Assembly: GCF_026339955.1 (NCBI RefSeq)
Contig: NZ_JAPEPW010000001.1
Span: forward strand, 6,097,001-6,161,000
Length of the DNA stretch: 64,000 nucleotides
Origin: Streptomyces sp. NBC_01549
GTDB lineage: Bacteria > Actinomycetota > Actinomycetes > Streptomycetales > Streptomycetaceae
Direction of reading: 5' to 3'
In this document: piece by piece, positions 7,169 through 15,867 of the stretch
Position numbering within the stretch: position 1 is the first letter of the stretch
Layout: every line of letters starts with the position of its first letter
Program-made: the position numbers and the translations under genes
Notes under the pieces: generated by a model
The model's input: the letters and a program-made list of their open reading frames with translations, nothing else
Databases searched by the model: none
Told to the model about the DNA's origin: nothing

Positions 7169-10100
7169 ATGACCGACACCGGCCAGGTCCCGGGCGAGGG
7201 ACTGCCGGAGAGCGCAGGCATGGTGGAGCAGCCGGGCGTCTCTGCCCCGGGCGCGTACACCTTCCTCGACCCCTCCGAGAGCCCCGCCGAGGACGACGAC
7301 CTGCTTCTCATGCCGGGCGCGCAGGGAGCGTGGGGCAACGAGGTGGCCCCGCCGCCCCCGCAGCCTCTCGTCGAGGAACAGCCCCTCGTCCATGAGCCGG
7401 GCCCGCACGAGACGGCCGGCCGGGACAGCGGTTCGCTCGACCTCGGCGGTGTCCGCGTACCCGGCCCCGCGCCCGTCCCGCAGCCGGCGGCGCCGCGTCG
7501 CCCGCTGCACCTCGGCCCGCCGACCCCGGACGGCTCCGCGAGCCCGGTGCGCTCGCTCGCCGACCGCGGCCCTGCCGCCGCGCCCATGGCCACCCCCGCG
7601 ACCCCCGTGCCCGCCGCAACTCCGGTACGGCACGCGGGTCCCCCGACCATCGGTCCCGAGTACCTCGACGTACCGCAGCTCTCCGAGATCCCGCCGCAGG
7701 GCGCGGTGCCGTGGGGAGCGCCGTCGGCGAGCCCCGAGGGGACGGCCGCGGAAGCGGTCGTCCCGGAGGCCGTGCAGGGCCCCGAGGCCGGAGTGGTCGC
7801 CGAGGCGGTGACGCCGCAGGCGGTGCCGGTGGCGGAGGTCCCGGTCGCGGAGGCCCCGGAAGCCGTCGAGCCCGCGGTAGTCGTTCCGGCTCCCCAGGCT
7901 GCGGAGGCGGTCGAGGGCCAGGTCGAGGGTCAGGGAGTCGCGCAGGCGCCCCAGGCCCCGGAGGCCGCCCACGCGCCCGAGGCGCCGGAGGGCCACTTCG
8001 TCCCGCAGGTCGCGGAGGTCGGGCCGAGCCCCGAGGCCGAGCCGGGCCTTGAGATGGCGCCGGGCCTTGAGATGGCGCCGGGCCTTGAGTCCGCGGCCGA
8101 GCCGGACGGCTCCCAGACGCCGGGGGCCACCGAGGCCACCCCCACCGCCTTCCCGGCCGCCCAGGACCTCGCGCACGTGGCGCCGCCGGTGGACGACACC
8201 GCCGGGCACTTCGCCGACGCCCCGGCCCAGGCTTCCGAGGCCGGGGAGTACTTGGCCACCGAGCAGGCGCTCCAGCCCGCGCATGATCCACAGCCGACGC
8301 CCGCGGCCGAGCCGGGGGCCACCGAACAGGCCCCCCAACTCGTGGACCAGGCCGCCCACGTCGCCGATCCCACCGCCCGCGCGGTGGACCAGGCGCGCCG
8401 GTTCCCGGCGCAGGACGACCGGTTCCCGGAAGCCGGTGTCCACACCCCGGAACCCGTGGTCCAGTTGGCGGACACCGGTGCGGCGCCCGCGCCCCACGCG
8501 CAGGCCGCACAGCCCGAGTTCGCACAGCCCGAGTTCGCCCCGGAGCCCCTCGTGGTGTCCGCCGCGCAGGCCGCCGCCGAGGCGCAGGCGCAGCTGGCGT
8601 ACGCCGCGGACGACTCGCACGGACACGCGGTCCCCGGCGCCGAGGCCTTCCCGGTCCAGGCCGCGCAGTTCGCGGCCCCCGCCGAGGCGCATGCCGCGTT
8701 CGCCGAGGCCGGTGCCGGTGTACCGGTCGGTGTCGCCGCCCACGCACAGGCGCCGCACGCGGCCACGAACCAGTCGCACGGTGAGCACCACCCCGGCGGC
8801 ACGGCAGGCGCACCCGGATTCCAGGGCGCCCCCCTGGACCCCACCGCGGACCAGTCCCTCGGCCAGTTCGTGCCCGTCGAGGGCACGGTGCCGACGACCC
8901 CGCACCTGGCCCCGACCCCGCCGCACGCCATGACCGTGCCGCCCCTGCCCCAGGAGGAGCGGCCCCCGGCCGAAGAGCCCCCGGCAGTGGTGGAAGCGGT
9001 GGCGGTGGAGAGCCAGGAGGTGCCCGTCGCACCCCTCGCCGAGGCGGAGCCCGCCGGCGAACCCGAGCCCTTCGCTCCGGTTCCCGCGCCCCGCGCGCCC
9101 GAGGCGGAGACACCCCCCGTACCGGAGCCGCGGGAGGCGGACCCGGAGCCCGTAGTAGTCGCACAGCGAGCGGACGACCTGGACACCCAGGTCGCCGACC
9201 AGGAAGAGAGCACGGCCGTAGTGGAAGACGTACGAGAGTCCACCGGCCCCGCGGCCCCCGGCTACGACGACGCCGAGCGCGAGGCCGTGCTGCGCGTGAT
9301 GCGCGAGCGCCGCGACATCCGCAACGGCTTCCGAAGCGACCCGATCCCGCACGACGTGCTGCTGCGGGTCCTGGAGGCCGCGCACACCGCGCCGTCCGTC
9401 GGTCACTCCCAGCCCTGGGACTTCGTCGTCATCCGCTCCGCCGAGACCCGGCGCACGATGCACGAACTGGCGGCCCGTCAGCGCGAGGCGTACGCCAAGT
9501 CGCTGCCCAAGGGACGCGCGAAGCAGTTCAAGGAACTGAAGATCGAGGCCATCCTCGACACCCCGGTCAACATCGTCGTCACCGCCGACCCGACCCGCGG
9601 CGGCCGCCACACCCTGGGCCGTCACACCCAGCCCCAGATGGCCCCGTACTCCTCCGCGCTCGCGGTCCAGAACCTGTGGCTCGCGGCCCGCGCCGAGGGC
9701 CTCGGCGTCGGCTGGGTCAGCTTCTTCGACGAGCGCGAGATGGTCCGCGCCCTCGGCCTGCCCGAGCACCTGGACGTGGTGGCCTACCTCTGCGTCGGCT
9801 ACGTCGACGAGTTCCCCGAGGAGCCCGAGCTGATGCAGGCGGGCTGGTCCAAGCGCCGCCCGCTGTCCTGGGTCGTGCACGAGGAGACGTACGGCCGCCG
9901 CGCGCTGCCCGGTGAGGAGCCGCACGACCTGCTCGCCGAGACGGTCTCCAACATCCGCCCGCTGGACGCCAAGGCGCTCGGCGAGGCGTGGGAGCGCCAG
10001 AAGCGGATGACCAAGCCCGCGGGCGCGCTCGGCATGCTGGAGATCATCTCCGCGCAGCTGTCCGGCCTGTCCCGGATGTGCCCGCCGCCGATCCCGGAGC

Positions 10101-10978
10101 CCGCCGCCGTCGCGATCTTCGCGGGCGACCACGGCGTGCACGCCCAGGGCGTCACCCCCTGGCCGCAGGAGGTCACCGGCCAGATGGTGGCCAACTTCCT
10201 GGGCGGCGGCGCGGTCTGCAACGCCTTCGCCAACCAGGTGGGCGCCGAGGTCTGCGTCATCGACGTGGGCGTCGCCTCCGACCTCCCCGCGACCCCGGGT
10301 CTCCTCCCGCGCAAGGTCCGCGCGGGCACCGCCGACATGACGACCGGCCCCGCGATGACCCGCGAAGAGGTCACGGCCGCCATCGAGGTGGGCATCGAGA
10401 CGGCCCGCGACCTGGTGGCGGCCGGCAACAAGGCGCTGCTGACCGGCGAGATGGGCATCGCCAACACGACGGCGTCGGCTGCCCTGATCTCCGTCTTCAC
10501 CGACACCGACCCGTCCGAGGTGACGGGCCGCGGCACCGGCATCAACGACGAGACCCTCGCCCGCAAGACCGAGGTCGTACGCCGTGCCATCGAACTCCAC
10601 CAGCCGGATCCGGCCGACCCCATCGGCGTCCTCGCCGCGATCGGCGGCCTCGAGCACGCCGCCATGGTCGGCCTGCTCCTCGGCGGCGCCTCCCTGCGTA
10701 CGCCGGTGATCCTGGACGGCGTCAGCGCCGGCGCCGCCGCACTGGTGGCCCGCGCCATCGCCCCCGAGGTCCTCGCGGCGTGCATCGCGGGTCACCGCAG
10801 CGCCGAGCCCGGCCATGTCGCCGCCCTGAACAAGCTGGGCCTGCGCCCGCTGGTCGACCTGGACCTGCGCCTCGGCGAGGGCACGGGCGCGCTGCTGGCC
10901 CTGCCGGTGGTCCAGAGCGCGGCGAGGGCGATGCACGAGGTGGCGACGTTCGATTCCGCGGGGGTAACCGAAAAGTAG
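7169..10978 (+). CDS. cobT: BluB-CobT fusion (DMB synthase + nicotinate-nucleotide:DMB phosphoribosyltransferase) with long low-complexity N-terminus
   Basis: A 1269-residue protein. About residues 1-690 are Pro/Ala/Glu/Val-rich, with no recognisable fold and short tandem repeats (LEMAPG at about 293-308; QPEFA repeated near 451). About 698-915 is a nitroreductase-like BluB domain (RDIRNGFRSDPI, APSVGHSQPWDF, GLGVGWVSFFDE), which makes 5,6-dimethylbenzimidazole (DMB) from FMN. About 919-1265 is CobT, which links DMB to ribose phosphate; GEGTGALLA near 1237 carries the catalytic Glu. The two activities are consecutive steps for the lower ligand of cobalamin, so fusion suggests channelling. ATG 7169 follows GGCGAGGGG. 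An internal GTG near 9220 with purine-rich sequence upstream could yield a short form. Confidence 0.88.
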   Translation: MTDTGQVPGEGLPESAGMVEQPGVSAPGAYTFLDPSESPAEDDDLLLMPGAQGAWGNEVAPPPPQPLVEEQPLVHEPGPHETAGRDSGSLDLGGVRVPGPAPVPQPAAPRRPLHLGPPTPDGSASPVRSLADRGPAAAPMATPATPVPAATPVRHAGPPTIGPEYLDVPQLSEIPPQGAVPWGAPSASPEGTAAEAVVPEAVQGPEAGVVAEAVTPQAVPVAEVPVAEAPEAVEPAVVVPAPQAAEAVEGQVEGQGVAQAPQAPEAAHAPEAPEGHFVPQVAEVGPSPEAEPGLEMAPGLEMAPGLESAAEPDGSQTPGATEATPTAFPAAQDLAHVAPPVDDTAGHFADAPAQASEAGEYLATEQALQPAHDPQPTPAAEPGATEQAPQLVDQAAHVADPTARAVDQARRFPAQDDRFPEAGVHTPEPVVQLADTGAAPAPHAQAAQPEFAQPEFAPEPLVVSAAQAAAEAQAQLAYAADDSHGHAVPGAEAFPVQAAQFAAPAEAHAAFAEAGAGVPVGVAAHAQAPHAATNQSHGEHHPGGTAGAPGFQGAPLDPTADQSLGQFVPVEGTVPTTPHLAPTPPHAMTVPPLPQEERPPAEEPPAVVEAVAVESQEVPVAPLAEAEPAGEPEPFAPVPAPRAPEAETPPVPEPREADPEPVVVAQRADDLDTQVADQEESTAVVEDVRESTGPAAPGYDDAEREAVLRVMRERRDIRNGFRSDPIPHDVLLRVLEAAHTAPSVGHSQPWDFVVIRSAETRRTMHELAARQREAYAKSLPKGRAKQFKELKIEAILDTPVNIVVTADPTRGGRHTLGRHTQPQMAPYSSALAVQNLWLAARAEGLGVGWVSFFDEREMVRALGLPEHLDVVAYLCVGYVDEFPEEPELMQAGWSKRRPLSWVVHEETYGRRALPGEEPHDLLAETVSNIRPLDAKALGEAWERQKRMTKPAGALGMLEIISAQLSGLSRMCPPPIPEPAAVAIFAGDHGVHAQGVTPWPQEVTGQMVANFLGGGAVCNAFANQVGAEVCVIDVGVASDLPATPGLLPRKVRAGTADMTTGPAMTREEVTAAIEVGIETARDLVAAGNKALLTGEMGIANTTASAALISVFTDTDPSEVTGRGTGINDETLARKTEVVRRAIELHQPDPADPIGVLAAIGGLEHAAMVGLLLGGASLRTPVILDGVSAGAAALVARAIAPEVLAACIAGHRSAEPGHVAALNKLGLRPLVDLDLRLGEGTGALLALPVVQSAARAMHEVATFDSAGVTEK

Positions 10979-11002
10979 ACCGGCGACGGACCCGCACGTG
11001 CC

Positions 11003-11098
11003 GGGGGCTTCGGAGCGCAGCCCCCCACGCGGCGGAGCCGCACAGTGTCACTGCCGGGAAGGGGCGGGCCTGGGGAAAGACCCCCTCCCGCCCCCGCC
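11003..11098. repeat. Streptomycete-type GC palindrome region before cobA
   Basis: GGGGGCT/AGCCCCC (11003-11009 and 11019-11025) forms a 7-bp hairpin, followed by GGCGGAGCCGC and a G-rich tract like those at 15766-15822 and 50659-50717. It may serve as the terminator of the BluB-CobT gene. Confidence 0.5.
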
Positions 11099-11180
11099 GT
11101 ATCGTGGACCCGCACCCAAAACAGCACGTCAAGGCCGCTCCAGTCGAGCGCAGCGGCCCCGTACGAGGAGCCGCACCTCC

Positions 11181-12425
11181 ATGGCCGAAAACCCCGCCTA
11201 CCCCGTAGGCCTCCGCCTCACCGGCCGCCGCGTAGTCGTCCTCGGCGGCGGGCAGGTCGCCCAGCGCCGCCTCCCGGCGCTCATCGCGGCAGGGGCGGAC
11301 ATCCACCTCGTGTCACCCGAGGCCACCCCCTCCGTCGAGGCGATGGCGGACGCGGGCGAGATCACCTGGACGAAGCGCCCGTACGAGGACGGTGACCTCG
11401 CCGACGCCTGGTACGCCCTGATCGCGACCAGCGACCGCCAGGCGAACACGGACGCCTCCGCCGAAGCCGAGCGCCACCGCGTGTGGTGCGTCCGCTCCGA
11501 CGACGCCGACGCCGCGACCGCCTGGACCCCGGCCACCGGTCACAGCGAGGGCGTCACGGTCGCCGTCCTCACCACGAACGCCAAGGGCCGCGACCCCCGC
11601 CACACCGCCGCGATCCGCGACGCGGTGGTCGAGGGTCTGCGCGACGGCACCCTCGTGGCGCCCCACCACCGCACCCGCACCCCGGGTGTCGCCCTGGTCG
11701 GCGGCGGCCCCGGCGACCCCGACCTGATCACGGTCCGCGGCCGCCGTCTGCTCGCCGAGGCCGACGTGGTCATCGCCGACCGACTGGGCCCGCGCGACCT
11801 GCTCGCCGAACTCCCGCCGCACGTCGAGGTGATCGACGCGGCGAAGATCCCCTACGGCCGGTACATGGCCCAGGAGGCCATCAACAACGCGCTGATCGAG
11901 CACGCGAAGCAGGGCAAGTCGGTCGTCCGGCTCAAGGGCGGCGACCCGTTCGTCTTCGGCCGTGGCATGGAGGAGGCCCAGGCGCTCGCCGAGGCGGGCA
12001 TCGCCTGTACGGTCGTGCCCGGCATCTCCAGCTCGATCTCGGTGCCGGGTGCGGCCGGTATCCCGGTCACCCACCGGGGTGTCGCACATGAGTTCACCGT
12101 CGTCAGCGGTCATGTCGCCCCTGACGACGAGCGTTCCCTCGTCGACTGGCCGGCCCTCGCCCGGCTGCGCGGCACGCTCGTCGTCCTCATGGGCGTCGAC
12201 AAGATCGGCCGGATCGCCGAGACCCTGATCGCGCACGGCAAGCCGGCCGACACCCCCCTCGCCCTGGTCCAGGAGGGCACGACCGCCGCCCAGCGCCGCG
12301 TCGACGCGACCCTGGCCACGGTCGCCGAGACCGTACGCGCCGAGGACGTGAAGCCCCCGGCGGTGATCGTCATCGGCGAGGTCGTGAACGTGGGTGTGCA
12401 CAGCCCGCTGAACGCTTCCGAGTAA
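11181..12425 (+). CDS. cobA: Bifunctional siroheme synthase / uroporphyrinogen-III C-methyltransferase (CysG-type fusion)
   Basis: A 414-residue fusion feeding siroheme and cobalamin synthesis. About residues 1-165 are the NAD-dependent precorrin-2 dehydrogenase/ferrochelatase part (VVVLGGGQVAQRRLPALI). About 168-410 are a SUMT methylase that methylates uroporphyrinogen III at C2 and C7 (VALVGGGPGDPDLITVRG, VRLKGGDPFVFGRG, VVPGISSSISVPGAAGIPVTHRG). ATG 11181 follows GAGGAG; the reading frame extends upstream to 10998 without family sequence. The siroheme part is shorter than in E. coli CysG and may lack some of its dimerisation region. Confidence 0.9.
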   Translation: MAENPAYPVGLRLTGRRVVVLGGGQVAQRRLPALIAAGADIHLVSPEATPSVEAMADAGEITWTKRPYEDGDLADAWYALIATSDRQANTDASAEAERHRVWCVRSDDADAATAWTPATGHSEGVTVAVLTTNAKGRDPRHTAAIRDAVVEGLRDGTLVAPHHRTRTPGVALVGGGPGDPDLITVRGRRLLAEADVVIADRLGPRDLLAELPPHVEVIDAAKIPYGRYMAQEAINNALIEHAKQGKSVVRLKGGDPFVFGRGMEEAQALAEAGIACTVVPGISSSISVPGAAGIPVTHRGVAHEFTVVSGHVAPDDERSLVDWPALARLRGTLVVLMGVDKIGRIAETLIAHGKPADTPLALVQEGTTAAQRRVDATLATVAETVRAEDVKPPAVIVIGEVVNVGVHSPLNASE

Positions 12426-12489
12426 CCACCGGTAACCCAACCTGTGCCCAGCCGTTGGCACCGCACCCAGGACAAGGCAGTATCACCCT

Positions 12490-13308
12490 GTGGCCGATCT
12501 CATCACCGTTGAGAACCCCGACGACCCGCGTCTGCGTGACTACACGGGCCTGACCGACGTGGAGCTGCGCCGCAAGCGCGAACCCGCCGAGGGCCTGTTC
12601 ATCGCCGAGGGCGAGAAGGTCATCAGACGCGCCAAGGACGCCGGGTACGAGATGCGCTCGATGCTCCTGTCCGCCAAGTGGGTCGACGTCATGCGCGACG
12701 TCATCGACGAGATGCCGGCGCCGGTGTACGCGGTCAGCCCGGAACTCGCCGAGCAGGTCACCGGCTACCACGTGCACCGGGGCGCGCTCGCCTCCATGCA
12801 GCGCAAGCCGCTGCCGACAGCGGAGGAACTCCTGCGCTCCGCCCGTCGGGTGGTCGTCATGGAGGCGGTCAACGACCACACCAACATCGGCGCGATCTTC
12901 CGCTCCGCGGCAGCCCTCGGCATGGACGCGGTCCTGCTCTCCCCGGACTGCGCGGACCCGCTCTACCGCCGCTCCGTGAAGGTCTCGATGGGTGCGGTCT
13001 TCTCGGTCCCGTACGCCCGTCTCGAGACCTGGCCCAAGGGCCTGGAGACGGTCCGCGACGCCGGCTTCAACCTGCTCGCCCTCACCCCCGACGAGAAGGC
13101 GAGGTCCCTGGACGAGGCGGCCCCGCACCGGGTGGACCGGGTCGCGCTGATGCTGGGCGCGGAGGGCGACGGCCTGTCCACGAAGGCCCTGATGGCGGCG
13201 GACGAATGGGTCCGCATCCCGATGGCCCATGGCGTCGACTCGCTCAACGTCGGCGCGGCGGCCGCGGTCGCGTTCTACGCTGTGGCGACGGGCCGCCCCC
13301 AGCCCTGA
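12490..13308 (+). CDS. TrmH/SpoU family RNA 2'-O-methyltransferase
   Basis: A 272-residue SPOUT-class RNA methyltransferase. The N-terminal ~110 residues are a substrate-binding domain (EGLFIAEGEKVIRRA); the C-terminal catalytic knot shows motif 1 NDHTNIGAIFRSAAALG, motif 2 ALMLGAEGDGLS and motif 3 SLNVGAAAAVAFYA. It probably ribose-methylates rRNA or tRNA; the target nucleotide cannot be read from sequence, and it is close to the family that includes thiostrepton-resistance methylases. GTG start at 12490. It converges on the Ser/Thr kinase. Confidence 0.88.
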   Translation: MADLITVENPDDPRLRDYTGLTDVELRRKREPAEGLFIAEGEKVIRRAKDAGYEMRSMLLSAKWVDVMRDVIDEMPAPVYAVSPELAEQVTGYHVHRGALASMQRKPLPTAEELLRSARRVVVMEAVNDHTNIGAIFRSAAALGMDAVLLSPDCADPLYRRSVKVSMGAVFSVPYARLETWPKGLETVRDAGFNLLALTPDEKARSLDEAAPHRVDRVALMLGAEGDGLSTKALMAADEWVRIPMAHGVDSLNVGAAAAVAFYAVATGRPQP

Positions 13309-13341
13309 GCCGTGTCCGACACGCCCCAGGACGGGCTCCGG

Positions 13342-14658
13342 CTAGCCGTTCTTGTCCGGTCGGCTCCGGACCTGCTCGGCGGTCGGATCGCCGGGCGGCG
13401 GCGCGTGCGACGACTGCTCCTGGCGTACGTCCTTGCGAGTGCCCCCGTCGCCCAGTCCGCGTGCCGGCCCCTGGCAGCCCTGCGCCGCCGCGATGCCCAG
13501 CGCGACGAGCAGTGTCACCACGACGAACACGAAGAGCCGCTGGCGCAGCAGGCGCGGATTGGCGGGACGCCGCCCGGTCCCCGTGGTCCGGGGTGCGGGA
13601 CGGCCGGTGCCGCTGCGGGACACGGGCCTGCTGCCGGAGCGCCCGGTACCCCGGGCGGGGGCGGGGCGCGCACTCGACTGCGACGGCCGTGAACCCCCGT
13701 TGGTGCCGCCCGTGCGCGGCGGCGGTGTGCCCTGCGGGCGGCGCTGGGTGGGCTGCTCGGCGTACTGCTCGGCGAGGCGCCCCGTCGGCCGGTCGGGATC
13801 GCCCCGCTGTGCCGGCGGGCGTACGTCGGCCAGGCCCTGGGCCTCGCGGGCCGCGATCTCCTTAAGCCGTAGGGAGAGTTGGAGCGTGCTCGGGCGCTCC
13901 TCGGGGTCCTTGGCCAGACACGCGCGGACGAGCGGAGCCAGCGCGTCCGGAACGCCGTGCAGCTGCGGCTCCTCGTGCACCACTCGGTACAGCATCACTT
14001 CGGAACTGCCGTGTCCGAAGGGCGAGTCGTTGGTCGACGCGTACGCCAGCGTGGCGCCGAGCGCGAACACGTCGGTCGCCGGGGTGACGGCGGCCCCGCG
14101 CACCTGCTCGGGCGCGAGGAACCCGGGCGAGCCGACGGCCGTACCGACATGCGTCAGCGTGCTGGCCCCCGTCGCCCAGGCGATGCCGAAGTCGATGATC
14201 CGCGGCCCCTTGGGGGACAGCAGGATGTTGGACGGCTTGAGGTCCCGGTGCACGACACCGGCCTCGTGGACGGCGACGAGCCCCTCGGACAGCGCGGCCC
14301 CGACGGCGGCCACGTCGGCGGCCGACATCGGACCGTCCTCGGCGACCTTGTCGTGCAGCGAGGGTCCCGGCACGTACTGCGTGGCGAACCACGGCCGGTC
14401 CGCCTCGAGATCGGCGGCCACGAGCCGCGCCGTGCAGCCGCCCCTGATCCGCCGGGCCGCCGAGACCTCGCGGGCGAACCGTGACCGGAACTCCTGATCC
14501 TCCGCCAGATCCGGTCGGATCACCTTCAGCGCGACCCGCTGGCCACGGCGATCGGAGCCCAGGTAGACCACGCCCATTCCACCCGCGCCGAGCCGTCGGT
14601 GAAGCCTGAACGAGCCGACGACACGCGGGTCCTCGCGCCTCAGGCGCATCATCGCCAT
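13342..14658 (-). CDS. Membrane-anchored Ser/Thr protein kinase (PknB-like, no PASTA domains)
   Basis: A eukaryotic-type protein kinase, 438 residues from ATG 14658. The kinase domain (about 16-270) has the glycine loop GAGGMGVVY, catalytic Lys45, HRDLKPSN (137-144), DFG (156-158) and APE (182-184). A Pro/Arg/Gly-rich linker (280-370) leads to one transmembrane helix (375-393) and a ~45-residue external tail without PASTA repeats. ATG 14658 has GGGG six nt upstream; ATGs at 14664, 14652, 14649 and a further start at 14694 are possible. Its ligand and substrates are unknown; the neighbours give no clear pathway. Confidence 0.9.
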   Translation of the reverse strand: MAMMRLRREDPRVVGSFRLHRRLGAGGMGVVYLGSDRRGQRVALKVIRPDLAEDQEFRSRFAREVSAARRIRGGCTARLVAADLEADRPWFATQYVPGPSLHDKVAEDGPMSAADVAAVGAALSEGLVAVHEAGVVHRDLKPSNILLSPKGPRIIDFGIAWATGASTLTHVGTAVGSPGFLAPEQVRGAAVTPATDVFALGATLAYASTNDSPFGHGSSEVMLYRVVHEEPQLHGVPDALAPLVRACLAKDPEERPSTLQLSLRLKEIAAREAQGLADVRPPAQRGDPDRPTGRLAEQYAEQPTQRRPQGTPPPRTGGTNGGSRPSQSSARPAPARGTGRSGSRPVSRSGTGRPAPRTTGTGRRPANPRLLRQRLFVFVVVTLLVALGIAAAQGCQGPARGLGDGGTRKDVRQEQSSHAPPPGDPTAEQVRSRPDKNG

Positions 14659-14860
14659 GTCCATCCCCGCTGCCCGGTCCGTTTGACGAGCCACAGCTTA
14701 CGTTTCCGCGGCCGGGTGCGCGCAGAGGCCGCGCCCTCACAGCCCGATCGATTGTCAGTGCCGGGTGGGAAACGTGAAAGACGGTCAGGGAATGGGCGAA
14801 CAGAGCTGCTTTGGGCTGTCTGTGATCCCAACCGGCCGTCGTATAAGGGGGATTGAACCT

Positions 14861-15160
14861 GTGAAGGGTGATCGCGTGGGGTTGGTCGTGGACGGCGGGG
14901 ACATGACGCGTACGTACGAGGTGGTGGCGAGCGGGGTGCGTCGCGGGGTGGAGACCGCGGCGCGCAGGGGGGTGGTGGAAGTGAGCGAAGTCACCCGGTG
15001 GGGGTCCCTCCACGCCGTTCAGGCAGTGGGGAGGGTCAGTGGTGCGCACCGCGCGCTTCTTGGCGACGCGGGTACCGGCGCTGGTCGAGCAGCGGGTTCC
15101 CAGGGAGGACAGCTCGGAACAGTCGGGGCACACCGGACGCCCCCTCCGGGAAGACCCTGA
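14861..15160 (+). CDS. Small protein, probably with a frameshifted C-terminus
   Basis: GTG 14861 follows AAGGGGGA at good spacing and opens with KGDRVGLVVDGGDMTRTYEVV, a sequence that looks like a real conserved small protein. After TR (about residue 46) the frame runs through a palindromic G/C-rich insert (14999-15039) and ends at 15160. In the +1 frame from 15042 the sequence VRTARFLATRVPALVEQRV continues to TAG 15165-15167 and resembles what I would expect as the natural C-terminus. The gene may therefore be interrupted by the element; function unknown. Confidence 0.5.
   Translation: MKGDRVGLVVDGGDMTRTYEVVASGVRRGVETAARRGVVEVSEVTRWGSLHAVQAVGRVSGAHRALLGDAGTGAGRAAGSQGGQLGTVGAHRTPPPGRP
14999..15039. 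repeat. Palindromic element inside a small gene
   Basis: Starts TGGGGGTCCC and ends GGGGAGGGTC; CCCTCC (15006-15011) pairs with GGAGGG (15030-15035). The same outline (TGGGGGTCCC ... GGGGGAGTTC) is seen in the pdxT-yebC gap at 52393-52430, so both may belong to one streptomycete palindrome family. Confidence 0.5.
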
Positions 15161-15365
15161 GACCTAGGTCCTCGTCTCCACCCAGGGGAGTAGACCGCAG
15201 GTCATCGCTCATCCTCCGGGAGGCCCGGCAATCGGTACGAGGGCATGACGACCGATCGCCACCGCACCCATAGATTTGAGGTCAAGCGGCGGGTGCAGCA
15301 CTCGTCCCCCGAGGTCAGACACTCGCCGCTGCCAACCACACAGATGCTCGGTCAGGAGAGGGACC

Positions 15366-15572
15366 ATGGCCCACACGGCACCGCGGACGGCGATCCGCAC
15401 AGGACGCAAGGCGTACAGCACCGCGTTCCGCCCGCGTCGTCAGGGTCAGCGCCACCCCTTGGTGGCGACAGCGATGGTCCTTCCTCTCGCGGCCCTGCTC
15501 GTAGTCGTCTTCGGCGGCTGGGACGCAGTGGTCACACAAGCGTCGTCCGTGGGCGTGATGCTGGGGCGCTGA
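15366..15572 (+). CDS. Small single-pass membrane protein
   Basis: A 68-residue ORF with AGGAGAGGG just upstream of its ATG. The N-terminal ~35 residues are strongly basic (RTGRKAYSTAFRPRRQ) and the rest holds one hydrophobic helix (LVATAMVLPLAALLVVVFGGW). The basic N-terminus suggests it stays in the cytoplasm. Function unknown. A strong terminator follows at 15659. Confidence 0.6.
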   Translation: MAHTAPRTAIRTGRKAYSTAFRPRRQGQRHPLVATAMVLPLAALLVVVFGGWDAVVTQASSVGVMLGR

Positions 15573-15658
15573 GCGGCGCCCCAGGCCCGGAAGAGCGGTC
15601 CGGGCGGGGACATCCGGCCATGAAACCCCGTGGGGACGGGGGTGCGGCGGACGGCACA

Positions 15659-15692
15659 AATGCCCGCGCAGCTGGGGAGCTGCGCGGGCATT
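15659..15692 (+). terminator. Strong intrinsic terminator
   Basis: A perfect 15-bp stem (AATGCCCGCGCAGCT / AGCTGCGCGGGCATT) with a GGGG loop, followed by TTGCTTTGT partly pairing with ACAAA upstream. Terminates the small membrane-protein transcript. Confidence 0.85.
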
Positions 15693-15707
15693 GCTTTGTC
15701 CTGGGCC

Positions 15708-15736
15708 GGGGCGCGGGGAACCGCGCGACCGGCCCC
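15708..15736 (+). repeat. 29-nt interspersed palindromic repeat, copy A
   Basis: Matches the pattern GGGGCGCGGGGAAC-GCGCGACC-GCCCC, with GGGGC/GCCCC ends able to pair. Other copies: 41569-41597 (same strand), 50475-50503 and 50565-50593 (opposite strand). Confidence 0.8.
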
Positions 15737-15765
15737 CATCCACCCGCAGTCGAAGAACCCACCAC

Positions 15766-15822
15766 GGGGGTCTGGGGGCGCAGTCCCCAGGGACGGGACG
15801 GGGTAGGGGCGGCGGGGGCGGA
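15766..15822 (+). repeat. G-rich intergenic repeat, copy 1
   Basis: GGGGGTCTGGGGGCGCAGTC begins a segment ending in GGGTAGGGGCGGCGGGGGCG. Near-identical to 50659-50717. Both lie shortly before a gene start (15868 and 50817). Confidence 0.7.
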
Positions 15823-15867
15823 GAACGTACGCTCGCGAGGAACCGACCGCACACCCCAGGGGGCCCC

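Noticed and set aside
7145..10936. A 1263-residue open frame antisense to the BluB-CobT gene
   Set aside because: Its sequence is Arg/Gly/Leu-rich without any family motif, as expected for the mirror frame of a high-GC gene; the plus strand carries clear BluB and CobT domains.
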